The translations under genes were made by a program, and so were the position numbers. Shown one piece after another: positions 46,297 to 54,610 of a stretch of DNA of 64,000 nt (the first letter of the stretch is position 1; each line of letters opens with the position of its first letter). Under the pieces are notes generated by a model that was not told where the DNA came from, made no database searches, and worked only from the letters and a program-made list of their open reading frames with translations. This stretch comes from Planctomycetota bacterium (lineage in GTDB: Bacteria > Planctomycetota > Planctomycetia > Planctomycetales > Planctomycetaceae). The stretch is taken from contig QWPB01000007.1 of assembly GCA_003671275.1 (NCBI GenBank), positions 1-64,000 of the forward strand. The letters run 5' to 3'.

Positions 46297-47793
46297 TTAC
46301 TCGCGACCGCGTGAGGAAACGTAACGCGGTTCTTTGCGAGGGCGGTCATCCGTCGGAGCCTGAGGATCCTGACGCCGACGATCTTGACGCTGTCCGACTT
46401 GTCCAAAGCTGGCTTGCCGGGGATTGCGTTCGTTGGGGCGTCGCTCAAAGCGATTGTTACCCGAGTTGTTCCGGTCGCCACGCTGGCCGCGTTGATCTCC
46501 ACGTGGTCCGCGATCGCGGGGAGGGCGCTGGCCGCGCGGCTGTTCTGACTCACCAGCGACTTGACCCTCGCGGGGTGTCCGCTGGTCGCCTTCTGCGGTG
46601 TCCGCAGACCCTGCTGGCGGGTCTGTCCGCGGCGGCGGGTCGATCAATTCACCGATGGTTTCCACGGGAATGGTCTGCTTAATGTGGCGTTCGATCTGCT
46701 TCAACAGACCGCGTTCGCCATCATCACAGAAACTGATGGCCAACCCTGTTGCCCCGGCCCGACCGGTTCGTCCGATTCGGTGGACGTACGTCTCAGTCTC
46801 GTTGGGCAGGTCGAAGTTGAAGACATGCGACACGGAATCGACATCGATCCCCCGAGCGGCAACATCGGTCGCCACCAGGACCGGCGGGCTGCTCGACTTG
46901 AATTGTGCCAGGGCCTTTTGGCGGGCTGTCTGGCTTTTGTCACCGTGCAGGGCTGCGGTCGTGATGCTGTACTTTTCCAACTGGTTCGCGAGCCGATCGG
47001 CTCCATGCTTGGTCCGGCAGAAGACGATGGCGCGGGCAATGGGCTGATTCTTCAGCAAGGTTGCCAGCAGTCGGGACTTCTGGGGGCGGGAGACATGGTA
47101 TACCGAGTGGGTGACCAGTTCGGTGGTCTGCTTGACCGGAGCGATCCGAATCCGCTCCGGATTGTGCAGAATGCCGTCAGCCAGCTCTGCGATTTCGCCG
47201 GGCATTGTGGCGGAGAAGAACAGCGTCTGCTTCTGATCGGGAAGCATCTTCACGATCTTGCGGATCGAAGGGAGGAACCCCATGTCCAGCATCCGGTCCG
47301 CTTCGTCGAGAACGAAAATCTCCACAGCTCGCAGGTCGATGTACCCCTGCTGTCGGAGGTCTTCCAGTCGACCCGGAGTGGCCACCAGGATGTCGATTCC
47401 CTTCTGCAGGGCATGCACTTGGGGGGATTGTCCCACTCCGCCCACAATTACAGTGTGCCGCACCCCTGTCTGGGCTCCGTACACACGCAGGCTCTCGCCG
47501 ATCTGAATAGCCAACTCGCGCGTTGGCGACAGAATCAAACAGCGGATCCGACGGAATCCTCGCGACTTCTTCCCGGATTCACCGGACGAAGCGCCTCCTC
47601 CATACAACCGATGCAGAATCGGTAGCGCAAAGGCTGCGGTCTTACCTGTTCCTGTTTGAGCACAGCCCAGCAGGTCACGCCCAGACATCGCAGCGGGAAT
47701 GGCCGCCGCCTGAATGGGTGTGGGATTGATATAACCTTCCGCAGTCACGGCACGCAGCACGGGCTCAGCGAGCCCCATTTCGACAAATGTCAT
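46297..47793 (-). CDS. DEAD-box RNA helicase, RhlE-like
   Basis: A 498-residue DEAD-box protein. Motifs: Q motif [12 protein letters not shown] (I), PTREL (Ia), TPGRL (Ib), [10 protein letters not shown] (II, DEAD), SAT (III), ARGID and HRIGRTGR (V and VI). A C-terminal tail of about 120 residues is rich in Arg, Gly, Gln and Asn, typical of helicases that bind RNA through unstructured tails. Start at 47793 follows GGGAC; the frame extends to 47853. The leader contains an 8-bp inverted repeat (47856-47863 with 47875-47882). Cold-response or ribosome assembly roles are usual for the family. Confidence 0.92.
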   Translation of the reverse strand: MTFVEMGLAEPVLRAVTAEGYINPTPIQAAAIPAAMSGRDLLGCAQTGTGKTAAFALPILHRLYGGGASSGESGKKSRGFRRIRCLILSPTRELAIQIGESLRVYGAQTGVRHTVIVGGVGQSPQVHALQKGIDILVATPGRLEDLRQQGYIDLRAVEIFVLDEADRMLDMGFLPSIRKIVKMLPDQKQTLFFSATMPGEIAELADGILHNPERIRIAPVKQTTELVTHSVYHVSRPQKSRLLATLLKNQPIARAIVFCRTKHGADRLANQLEKYSITTAALHGDKSQTARQKALAQFKSSSPPVLVATDVAARGIDVDSVSHVFNFDLPNETETYVHRIGRTGRAGATGLAISFCDDGERGLLKQIERHIKQTIPVETIGELIDPPPRTDPPAGSADTAEGDQRTPREGQVAGESEQPRGQRPPRDRGPRGDQRGQRGDRNNSGNNRFERRPNERNPRQASFGQVGQRQDRRRQDPQAPTDDRPRKEPRYVSSRGRE

Positions 47794-48012
47794 CACGGTC
47801 CCAAGCAAATGTTCCAGGACCGAATGAGAGAGAGACGCAGTGCCCCTACACAAAAGCCATTGGTTCTGGCATGTCCAATGGCCTAAACCAACGGATCAAG
47901 AGGCGGAATTGTACGGCAGCCCGCTTCGGAATGCCATGAATATTTCAGAATCCTGTCGCCGGGAATGACAATCTGCCTGGCGATTCATCACAACCGGTTC
48001 AGTGGTTGATGG

Positions 48013-48492
48013 TTACGTTCCGTCGCCCGCTTTTCCAACTTGGAGGACATCCAGCAACCCCAGTTCGAACACGAAGTTCTTCTGGTTTGCCCCGGCGGGG
48101 CCAGCTTGTGACTTATCGACATGCGCGAACATGATTTCACCTTCGGCCACCAGACGGTCACCGCAGGTCGCGCGGGCACTGACGGTGCCACCTTCTTCGC
48201 GGGCGTCGAGTAATTCGCAGGAATAAATCAGTTGATCGCCAGGCTGAGCCCAGCTGTGAAAGATCATCTTCGGCACTTTGGCCAGAATGACGACGTGCTT
48301 GAATCCGTGGGACTCACCCAGCAGGATGCCGCCCGTCTGGGCCATCCCTTCAATCATGAGGGACCCTGGCATGACCGGAAAACCGGGGTAATGGTCGTGC
48401 AGATGCTCTTCGGCCAGCGACACGTTCTTCACGGCCTTGGCGGATTTGCCGCTGTGGAATTCGATGAAACGGTCGATCCAGAACCATCGCAT
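48013..48492 (-). CDS. fabZ: FabZ-like 3-hydroxyacyl-ACP dehydratase (1)
   Basis: A 159-residue hot-dog-fold dehydratase. The catalytic pair is present: histidine 34 in DHYPGFPVMPGSLMIEGMAQ and glutamate 48. FNS-type signals KMIFHSWAQPGDQLIY follow. It removes water from 3-hydroxyacyl-ACP in fatty-acid synthesis. Last gene of a minus-strand set with ACP, FabG and another FabZ; separated from the ACP gene by a 161-bp spacer with heptamer repeats. Confidence 0.88.
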   Translation of the reverse strand: MRWFWIDRFIEFHSGKSAKAVKNVSLAEEHLHDHYPGFPVMPGSLMIEGMAQTGGILLGESHGFKHVVILAKVPKMIFHSWAQPGDQLIYSCELLDAREEGGTVSARATCGDRLVAEGEIMFAHVDKSQAGPAGANQKNFVFELGLLDVLQVGKAGDGT

Positions 48493-48533
48493 AGGAGGAG
48501 ATCGTTGAGAGTTGAGGAAGGGCGAAAGGGGAA

Positions 48534-48612
48534 GTCATTGGTCATTAGTTCTTAGTCATTCGGACCCGCAAATGAGAGTCTCACCAATGACGAAGGACTA
48601 ATGACCAATGAC
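48534..48612. repeat. inverted pair of 7-nt repeat arrays
   Basis: GTCATTGGTCATTAGT at 48534-48549 is the exact reverse complement of 48597-48612. Both arms are made of 7-nt units of the form YAATGAC (for example TAATGAC and CAATGAC), and a further half-copy lies inward on each side. Any RNA from this spacer would fold into a 16-bp stem with a 47-nt loop. It lies between the fabZ (1) and ACP genes. Confidence 0.75.
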
Positions 48613-48653
48613 CCTCTTTCGGACGTGACGAGCTGGATGGCCCGTCTCCCTGA

Positions 48654-49043
48654 TTACACACCCAGCTTGGCAGCCAGGAACTTGCACATCATGTCCACGG
48701 TGAACAGATCAGAGATCTTTTCCACCTTGGGGTCGGTCGCGAACTTGTCCAGGTTTGCGTGCGGCATCTTGGTTCGCAGTTCGGCGATCCCGGCGTCGGT
48801 CACTTTACCGCCCACCACGAAGCCCGAATCCGCCGATGCGATGTTCTCGGGGAACAGTTCACCCCGGGGAATCTTGATGTCGAAGTTCTTTTCGAGGCGG
48901 AAGACAATGTCGAGGAAGTCGATCGACTCTGCTCCCAGATCGCCGATGAGTGTCGCTTCGGGCGTTACCTCATCGTCATCGACTCCCAGTGCATCGACCA
49001 GTGTCTCGCGAACCTTTTCGAAAATCTCTTCACGACTCGGCAT
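48654..49043 (-). CDS. acyl carrier protein with insertion
   Basis: A 129-residue carrier protein against about 78 in ordinary AcpP. The N-terminal part is typical (IFEKVRETLVDALGVDDDEV) with GAESIDFLDIVFRLEKNFDI containing the phosphopantetheine serine at position 40. After helix II there is an added segment of about 45 residues (GELFPENIASADSGFVVGGK and beyond) before the C-terminal helix (LFTVDMMCKFLAAKLGV). Its neighbours are FabG and two FabZ, so it probably carries acyl chains for this set rather than serving general fatty-acid synthesis. Confidence 0.87.
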   Translation of the reverse strand: MPSREEIFEKVRETLVDALGVDDDEVTPEATLIGDLGAESIDFLDIVFRLEKNFDIKIPRGELFPENIASADSGFVVGGKVTDAGIAELRTKMPHANLDKFATDPKVEKISDLFTVDMMCKFLAAKLGV

Positions 49044-49162
49044 GGGTATCTCCCGTCATCAATGCAACGCGCTGAGGTGGCGACCATCGCCACACCCTTC
49101 GGACCCTCCGAGCTGGATTGTCTGACCCCGCTCTGAAACCGATTGCGATGCGAACTGTGTTA

Positions 49163-49207
49163 GCAGAACTTGTGAGAGTTCTGCCGTCAGAAGTCTGGCG
49201 ACTTCTG
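49163..49207. repeat. two tandem hairpins between fabG and acp
   Basis: First hairpin: GCAGAACT (49163-49170) with AGTTCTGC (49177-49184), 6-nt loop. Second: CAGAAGTC (49188-49195) with GACTTCTG (49200-49207), 4-nt loop. Both stems are perfect 8 bp. No T run follows on the coding strand, so they look like RNA-processing or stability elements rather than terminators. Confidence 0.6.
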
Positions 49208-49218
49208 CTACGTCTGCT

Positions 49219-49980
49219 TCAGATGCCGCCGAGGGTCAAGCCCCCGTCGACTGTCAACACGTGCCCGGTAATGTACGCCGCGTCATCGCTGGCCAGGAAG
49301 AGCACCGCGTTGGCGATGTCTTCCGGCTTGCCCAGCCGCTTCAGCGAAATCCCCGCCACGACTTCCTTGAACTTGTCGCCGCCCATGTTGCGAACGGCCT
49401 CGGTCATGTCGGTCTCGATGAAACCGGGAGCCACCGCGTTCACGGTGATGTTCCGGCGTCCGACTTCCGTGGCCAGGCAGCGGGTCAGTCCCTGAATCCC
49501 GCCCTTGCTGGCGGCGTAGTTGACCTGCCCCTGGTTGCCGTATTCGGCAGCCACGCTCGACATGTTGATGATTCGGCCCGACCGCTGCGAGATCATGGGC
49601 CGCATGACCGCATGGCAGAAGTTATACACGCTGGTCAGGTTCGTGTTGATGACCGCATGCCAGTCGGCAGGGTCCATCGCCATCAGCAGACCGTCTTTGA
49701 TGATCCCGGCATTATTGACCAAGATGTCAATCCGCGACCACTTCTCGATGACCTGCTGAACGATGCTGTCAGCGGATGCGTTGTCGCTGACATCGCCTTG
49801 GATGGCGAACACCTCGCGGCCCAGGGCAGCCTGCTCCGCGACGACTGCGTTGGCGGCCTCGGCCTTGGAGTGATAGACAAAGGCGACCTTGGCCCCTTCA
49901 CGGGCGAGGGTTTCGACCACGGACTTGCCGATACCCCGGCTTCCGCCGGTGACGAGTGCGATTTTGTTAGCGAGCTTCAT
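49219..49980 (-). CDS. fabG: 3-oxoacyl-ACP reductase FabG
   Basis: A short-chain dehydrogenase of 253 residues that reduces 3-oxoacyl-ACP with NADPH. TGGSRGIGKS (residues 11-20) binds cofactor, NNAG at 89-92, and the catalytic Ser142-Tyr155-Lys159 set is in NMSSVAAEYGNQGQVNYAAS followed by K. The C-terminal GHVLTVDGGLTLGG is typical. It lies between the two carrier/dehydratase genes of the block. Confidence 0.93.
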   Translation of the reverse strand: MKLANKIALVTGGSRGIGKSVVETLAREGAKVAFVYHSKAEAANAVVAEQAALGREVFAIQGDVSDNASADSIVQQVIEKWSRIDILVNNAGIIKDGLLMAMDPADWHAVINTNLTSVYNFCHAVMRPMISQRSGRIINMSSVAAEYGNQGQVNYAASKGGIQGLTRCLATEVGRRNITVNAVAPGFIETDMTEAVRNMGGDKFKEVVAGISLKRLGKPEDIANAVLFLASDDAAYITGHVLTVDGGLTLGGI

Positions 49981-49997
49981 GGTGAAGATCTTCGAAA

Positions 49998-50117
49998 GGG
50001 ACGAGAGACGAGAGAGAAGTGACGAGCGCCAGATTCGTAAACGGGTGAAAAACAGGTGACTTGAGTCCGAGCCTTCTGGCTCTCAACTCTCGTCTCGCGT
50101 CTCTCCTCTCCCGTCCC
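49998..50117. repeat. inverted GACGAGA-type heptamer arrays
   Basis: 49998-50028 reads as a run of 7-nt units close to GACGAGA. The complementary pyrimidine-rich array occupies 50080-50117 and forms the last codons of the fabZ (2) gene (encoding DGRGETRDES). The two can pair over most of their length with interruptions. It is a second, different heptamer family in the same operon. Confidence 0.6.
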
Positions 50118-50577
50118 ACAGGCAGGCAAACAGTTCCCGCAGCTTCTGAATCCGCAGGTCGTCCGACTTCTTCAAGTCGGGATTCTTCTCGGCCAGATTG
50201 AACTGTTCGAGGGTGATCTTCGCACTGACCGCACTGGTTCCGTCGACGGTCCCGGTGCCTTTCAGAGTGTAGAGATTCCCTTCGTGCTTGGTGATCTCAC
50301 ACTCCACGTGCAAGGCTCGTCCCGGTTTGACGAAGTTGTTGAACTTCACGGCCCGGGCTTCCTTCAGCAGAATCGTACTGAACTGGAACTCCTCGGTTTC
50401 CCGGATGAGCCAGCCGCCCGCTTGCACTAGCGACTCAATCATCAGGACACCGGGCATCACCGGGAATCCCGGGAAGTGATCCGCGAGGTACTCTTCCGCG
50501 ATGGACAGGTTCTTGATCGCTGTGATCGATTTCCCCGGTTCGAGGGTCAGAATGCGGTCCACCAGTGAGAAACGCAC
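50083..50577 (-). CDS. FabZ-like 3-hydroxyacyl-ACP dehydratase (2)
   Basis: A 164-residue second hot-dog dehydratase with GTG start at 50577. Histidine 34 in DHFPGFPVMPGVLMIESLVQ and glutamate 48 are conserved, so it should be active. RAVKFNNFVKPGRALHVECE resembles the substrate-tunnel strand. Compared with FabZ (1) it has a longer charged C-terminus whose last codons are formed by heptamer repeats. First gene after a possible promoter at 50677-50705. Confidence 0.87.
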   Translation of the reverse strand: MRFSLVDRILTLEPGKSITAIKNLSIAEEYLADHFPGFPVMPGVLMIESLVQAGGWLIRETEEFQFSTILLKEARAVKFNNFVKPGRALHVECEITKHEGNLYTLKGTGTVDGTSAVSAKITLEQFNLAEKNPDLKKSDDLRIQKLRELFACLWDGRGETRDES

Positions 50578-50676
50578 GCCAATCGCTCCGTGTCACACCG
50601 TTTCGTGTCGAAATTCCACCCGCGAGGCCACGGAGGCCCCGGCATCGTGGAACAACTCCGCGAATCGAAGCGGAGC

Positions 50677-50705
50677 AGGATACATGCGGGGGAGCAGAGT
50701 CTCAA
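50677..50705 (-). promoter_or_regulatory. possible promoter of the fabZ-fabG-acp-fabZ set
   Basis: On the minus strand TTGAGA (50705-50700) and TATCCT (50682-50677) are separated by 17 nt. This is in the 228-bp gap between lpxC and fabZ (2), which otherwise holds no gene. The -10 is a four-of-six match only. Confidence 0.4.
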
Positions 50706-50805
50706 CCCGAACTGGTTTCTTCCGGGAACGATTGTTCACCGTTGCCCCCTACAAGTGATAGAGCCGTTCAGGTTGATCCCCGGAAATTCCCCCTGGTTTT
50801 CCGCT

Positions 50806-51666
50806 TCAGGCACTTTGTAACTGCGGTTCCAGGGCTCCCAGCAGTCCCTGAATCACGCGATGGTTCAGGTGGTGGCCGGATTGTACGGCATGGAATCGCC
50901 CTCGGGGCAGCCCCCCCGCCAAGGCGAAATCTCCAATACAGTCCAGCAGCTTGTGACGGGCACACTCGTCGGGGGCACGCAGAACATTGTCCACAACACC
51001 CCCCGGCCCGAATACCAGAAGGTTTTGTGGCGTAGCCCGCTGGCCGAATCCTCGCGCTCTGAGCAGGGCGACCTCGCTCTCCAGGACAAATGTCCGGGCA
51101 AACGCGATCTCCCGAACGAACTCTTCCGGGGTAATCAGGGCCGTGAAGCTCTGCGCGGGGATTACCGTGGCCCCGTAGTCCAGGTCGTACTGAATCGTAC
51201 AGCCTTCGCCCGGGGACACATCGATTGCCCCGCGTTCTCCGGGCTGGTCAACGCGGAATGGTGTCGTGACGCGTGCCGGACGAACTTCGGATGCCTGCAG
51301 GGTGATCTCGCCGCAAAGTATGGCCTCGACAATTTCTAATGCCGAACCATCCCCGACGGGCGGTTCCAGGGCATCCAACTGGATTCGGCAGTTGTCGACC
51401 CAGAGTCCCGCCAAGGCGGCTAGAACGTGTTCCACCATTTCGACGCGGGCGGTTCCGCGGGCGAGGATGGTTCGTCGCGGTTGGGGGACCAGACAGTGGA
51501 TGCGAGCGGGGATCTGAGGGCGTCCCGGGAGGTCGACTCGCTCAAACAGAAGGCCGGTGTCGGCGGGAGCCGGTAACAGCGTCATGGTGACATCGGCCCC
51601 GCCAAACAGGCCGAATCCCTCGATAATTACTGGCCGCGCCAGAGTTCGCTGACGTCTCGCCGTCAT
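50806..51666 (-). CDS. lpxC: UDP-3-O-acyl-GlcNAc deacetylase LpxC
   Basis: LpxC, 286 residues, the committed step of lipid A synthesis. Zinc ligands His80 (MVEHVLAALAGL), His238 and Asp242 (RHKLLDCIGDFALAG) and the catalytic His265 (GHHLNH) are all present. The start at 51666 is chosen because the frame upstream, open to 51762, overlaps the ompH terminator. In some phyla lpxC is fused to fabZ; here they are separate neighbours. With the OmpH-like gene it argues for a true outer membrane. Confidence 0.93.
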   Translation of the reverse strand: MTARRQRTLARPVIIEGFGLFGGADVTMTLLPAPADTGLLFERVDLPGRPQIPARIHCLVPQPRRTILARGTARVEMVEHVLAALAGLWVDNCRIQLDALEPPVGDGSALEIVEAILCGEITLQASEVRPARVTTPFRVDQPGERGAIDVSPGEGCTIQYDLDYGATVIPAQSFTALITPEEFVREIAFARTFVLESEVALLRARGFGQRATPQNLLVFGPGGVVDNVLRAPDECARHKLLDCIGDFALAGGLPRGRFHAVQSGHHLNHRVIQGLLGALEPQLQSA

Positions 51667-51734
51667 GTTGATTGATCCAGAAGCCACTCGAAGGGCTGGC
51701 ACGGATGATTGCCCGTGATCATCCAGCCGGTGAA

Positions 51735-51774
51735 TATAAAGACGCGGGTGAACGTCCCACAACGTTCACCCGCG
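51735..51774 (-). terminator. Rho-independent terminator after the OmpH-like gene
   Basis: CGCGGGTGAACGT (51743-51755) and ACGTTCACCCGCG (51762-51774) form a perfect 13-bp stem with a 6-nt loop. On the minus strand it is followed by a T-rich TCTTTATATT. It lies directly after the OmpH-like gene and before lpxC. Confidence 0.8.
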
Positions 51775-51795
51775 CTGGAGAGCCACCGAGAGTGA

Positions 51796-52470
51796 TTACT
51801 TCGTGGCGGCTGGCCGGGTGGTTCCCCCGCGAGCTTCCCGAGCCGGGGCTGCAGCGCCGCCCTTGGACTTGGCATACTCGTCATTGAGGAACTTCAAAAT
51901 CGGATCTGTCAGGTCGTCCTGCTCCATGTAGTAGACCACTTGCCGGTTCATGCTGTTGATGATTTCCTGGGGGTTCTCCGCGTCATCCACACCCTGGCGA
52001 TTGAACCGCATGATCAGCGTGTACTTGTAGAACTTGGCGTACTTCTGGACGGCGTCCTGCACTTCGAGGTACACCACCTTGTAGATTTCCGCTTCTTTAC
52101 GGAGGAATTCCCGCTGCTGCATCTTGCGGAACGTTTCCAGTTCGGTCTGGCGGTCCAGCAGGTTCTTTTCGATCTTGGAGAACTCGGGAGTGCCTTCCTT
52201 CACTTCCTGCAGATTGGTTTGCAGGGTCTTCATTTCGCCGATCATGGTCTCGGCCTTGGCCTGGGCAGCCTTGGCATCGCCCTGCAAGGCTTCCGTCATC
52301 TCTTTGAACTTGTCGTAGTTCTTGAAAACGAACGCCATGTCAATCAGGCCTACCTGATGCGTGGCCCCGGCTGCCGGAGCCGCGGGAGCTGCGGCAGCCC
52401 GTTCCTGGGAGAACGCGGGATTGGCCAGCGCGAATCCGGCGAGAGCGAGACAGACGAAGAGTTTCTTCAC
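51796..52470 (-). CDS. OmpH/Skp-like periplasmic chaperone
   Basis: A 224-residue protein with signal peptide (KKLFVCLALAGFALANPAFS) from a GTG start at 52470. After an Ala/Pro linker comes VGLIDMAFVFKNYDKFKEM, the OmpH start, and a long coiled-coil (EVKEGTPEFSKIEKNLLDRQ, TELETFRKMQQREFLRKE) typical of the trimeric chaperone. The C-terminal tail is Ala/Gly/Arg-rich. It would hold outer-membrane proteins in transit. The frame is open up to 52524. Confidence 0.87.
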   Translation of the reverse strand: MKKLFVCLALAGFALANPAFSQERAAAAPAAPAAGATHQVGLIDMAFVFKNYDKFKEMTEALQGDAKAAQAKAETMIGEMKTLQTNLQEVKEGTPEFSKIEKNLLDRQTELETFRKMQQREFLRKEAEIYKVVYLEVQDAVQKYAKFYKYTLIMRFNRQGVDDAENPQEIINSMNRQVVYYMEQDDLTDPILKFLNDEYAKSKGGAAAPAREARGGTTRPAATK

Positions 52471-52710
52471 GGCGTATGCACTCCTTTGCTTGTGCCGATT
52501 CGGCCGGCGTTGGACGCCTGCCACGCGGGAACGGCCCGATCGACGTTGGAAGCCCGAACGGGCCGTTTGTTCTCATCCTTGAGGCGAAACTTCAACGAAT
52601 CTCGTCGAAGTTGGACGGAATCTTTCAGATGGTCCCGTTTCGGTCAAGATGAGGTTCCGCTGTTCCGGAAAGTTCGACCATGTTCGGCAGGAAATGCCAG
52701 CCACCGCCGG

Positions 52711-53604
52711 TTATCGTTCATCCTGCAGGATCATCGGCGGTTCCGCTGTAAGCACCAGCGGTCTCTGCGTTCGGGGGTGCGTGAATTCCAACCGTCCGGC
52801 ATGCAGCCAGTATCCGGCATCTCCGGGCAAACCCGGATCGTTTTCCTGTGGTAGTCCGCCCGGACCATAGAGCGGGTCACCGACCAGCGGATGCCCGAGC
52901 GAGGCCAGATGAATTCGGATCTGGTGGGGCCGCCCGGTCAGCAGATCAACCTCGAATAAAGTCGAATCCAACCGCCGCTCCCGTACGCGGGCCATGCTCC
53001 TCGCGGGTTTTCCGGTGGGGTGGGCGGCGTGAACGCTGCCCAATCGCGGATGGGGCTGAGGGCCAATCGGCACGACGATGTCATACTCCGCAGCTTCCGC
53101 GATGCCGCTCGCCAGGGCGCGATACTGCTTGCGAACGAGGGGCCAATGTCGCGTCAGGCGAGCCGCTGTTTCACCGTCGCGGGCCAACAGCACCAAGCCT
53201 GACGTCGCCCGCCCCAGCCGGTGCAGCGGGCTGGCCTGGGGGGCGATCTGTTGCACAAGATGCAGTAGCGTGTTCTCCAGAAACCCCGCTCCCGGCAACG
53301 TCGGTAAGCCGCTGGGTTTGTGGACTGCCAGCAGGTATTGGTCTTCGTAGATCACCTGGATTTGCGTCGGAACCGCTTCTTCCACCCATCCGGGACGATG
53401 CCAGGTCAGCACCCAGCCCGGACGAAGCGATTCCGATCCACGGGCAGGGTGGTCATTCAGCGTCAACTCTCCGGCGTGGATTCGCAGCTGCCAGTCGACT
53501 TCCGTGGAATGGGGGAAAAATCGCACCAGATATGACAGAACCGAATGCCCGTCGGCCTCGGGGCCCAGCACCCGCCGGTAGCTGTAACCCAGATTGGGTG
53601 TCAT
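52711..53604 (-). CDS. RluA-type pseudouridine synthase, altered motif
   Basis: A 297-residue protein with an N-terminal S4-like domain (SVLSYLVRFFPHSTEVDWQL) and the RluA catalytic fold. In the usual HRLDxxTSG motif the catalytic aspartate is replaced: PLHRLGRATSGLVLLARD has Gly131. The RNA-binding motif GRPHQIRIHLASLGHPLVGD is intact. The start at 53604 gives a family-like length; the frame is open to 53805. Some RluA relatives with HRLGR-type motifs exist, so activity through another residue or loss of activity are both open. Confidence 0.85.
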   Translation of the reverse strand: MTPNLGYSYRRVLGPEADGHSVLSYLVRFFPHSTEVDWQLRIHAGELTLNDHPARGSESLRPGWVLTWHRPGWVEEAVPTQIQVIYEDQYLLAVHKPSGLPTLPGAGFLENTLLHLVQQIAPQASPLHRLGRATSGLVLLARDGETAARLTRHWPLVRKQYRALASGIAEAAEYDIVVPIGPQPHPRLGSVHAAHPTGKPARSMARVRERRLDSTLFEVDLLTGRPHQIRIHLASLGHPLVGDPLYGPGGLPQENDPGLPGDAGYWLHAGRLEFTHPRTQRPLVLTAEPPMILQDER

Positions 53605-53977
53605 GGGATCACACGGGATGCAAAGTGGTTCGGAAACACGGCAATGAATCCTAGGGGACCGGGGTGTTTCTGGCGGGGGAAGGGCGAATGGCTGACGCAC
53701 TTTGAATGAGAGCGTCGCAGAGCACAGAGTCACGGCGTCGGGGATCGCGGGGACTCGGCTCGCATACGCTAACACTCGGTTCGAACCACGGAAACTGAAT
53801 CTCATCGGCTTTCGGTGGATTCACCGCGTGTTCTCCCCCAGGCGGGCTGGCAGGGTTCGTGAACGGGAGGCCGAATAGAAAGCCATTCCGCTTTGTGGTA
53901 TCGTCGACGGGCCTTGGAAACTCCGGGGTGTTCGCGGGATCAGACCGCCCCCGGGAATTTGTCTGTGAGGTGACACC
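53605..53977. other. 373-bp intergenic region
   Basis: The gap between the divergent RluA-type gene and frr. It holds no reading frame with protein-like features, no strong inverted repeat and no clear promoter pair, although transcription must start here in both directions. GTGAGGTGACACC precedes the frr start. Confidence 0.5.
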
Positions 53978-54538
53978 ATGACTCAGGAAGAGATTCTGTT
54001 TGATGCCGAAGAACGCATGGAAAAGGCCTCCAGCGTTTTCCGAGGGCAGTTACTGGGCCTGCGCACCGGACGGGCGACACCCGGTCTGGTGGATGGGGTC
54101 CGCGTCTTTTATTACGGGTCGCCCACTCCGCTCAAGCAGATGGCGAACATCAGCTGTCCCGAGCCGCAGCAGATTGTAATCCGTCCGTTCGATGCCTCGC
54201 AGCTGGGGGAAATCGTCAAGGCGATTCAGGCCAGCGACGCCGGGATGGCCCCGATCAATGACGGGAAGATCATTCGGATTAACGTGCCACCATTGTCCAC
54301 GGAACGCCGCAAAGAAATGGTCCAGCGGATTGGCAAAATGTCGGAAGAAGCCCGCGTGGCCATTCGCAACGTCCGCCGAGATGCCAACAAGCACGCCGAA
54401 CAGAGCGAAAAAGAAAAGCTGATGACTGAGGACGAGGCGAAAGCCTGCAAAGAAGAGATTCAGAACCTGACCAAGAAGTACGAAGGGGAAGTCAACTCTT
54501 CGGCGGAGGCCAAGGAACTGGACATCATGCAGAATTAG
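53978..54538 (+). CDS. frr: ribosome recycling factor
   Basis: RRF, 186 residues, which with EF-G splits post-termination ribosomes. LLGLRTGRATPGLVDGVRV, YYGSPTPLKQMANISCPEPQ and INVPPLSTERRKEMVQRIGK are family core; KKYEGEVNSSAEAKELDIMQ ends it. Its partner is presumably the spd/mtEFG2-like EF-G encoded at 2,492 or another EF-G elsewhere. Confidence 0.97.
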   Translation: MTQEEILFDAEERMEKASSVFRGQLLGLRTGRATPGLVDGVRVFYYGSPTPLKQMANISCPEPQQIVIRPFDASQLGEIVKAIQASDAGMAPINDGKIIRINVPPLSTERRKEMVQRIGKMSEEARVAIRNVRRDANKHAEQSEKEKLMTEDEAKACKEEIQNLTKKYEGEVNSSAEAKELDIMQN

Positions 54539-54610
54539 CGTGTTCCTCGCCGGACAGCGTTCCGCAATCCCGTGGCCTCTGGCAGCCGTTCTTGAACAAA
54601 GGAACCTGGG

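Noticed and set aside
46561-47625. 354-residue plus-strand reading frame
   Set aside because: It is the antisense of the DEAD-box helicase; all helicase motifs are on the minus strand.
48534-48612. CRISPR array
   Set aside because: The repeat unit is only 7 nt, there are no spacers of uniform length and no cas gene.
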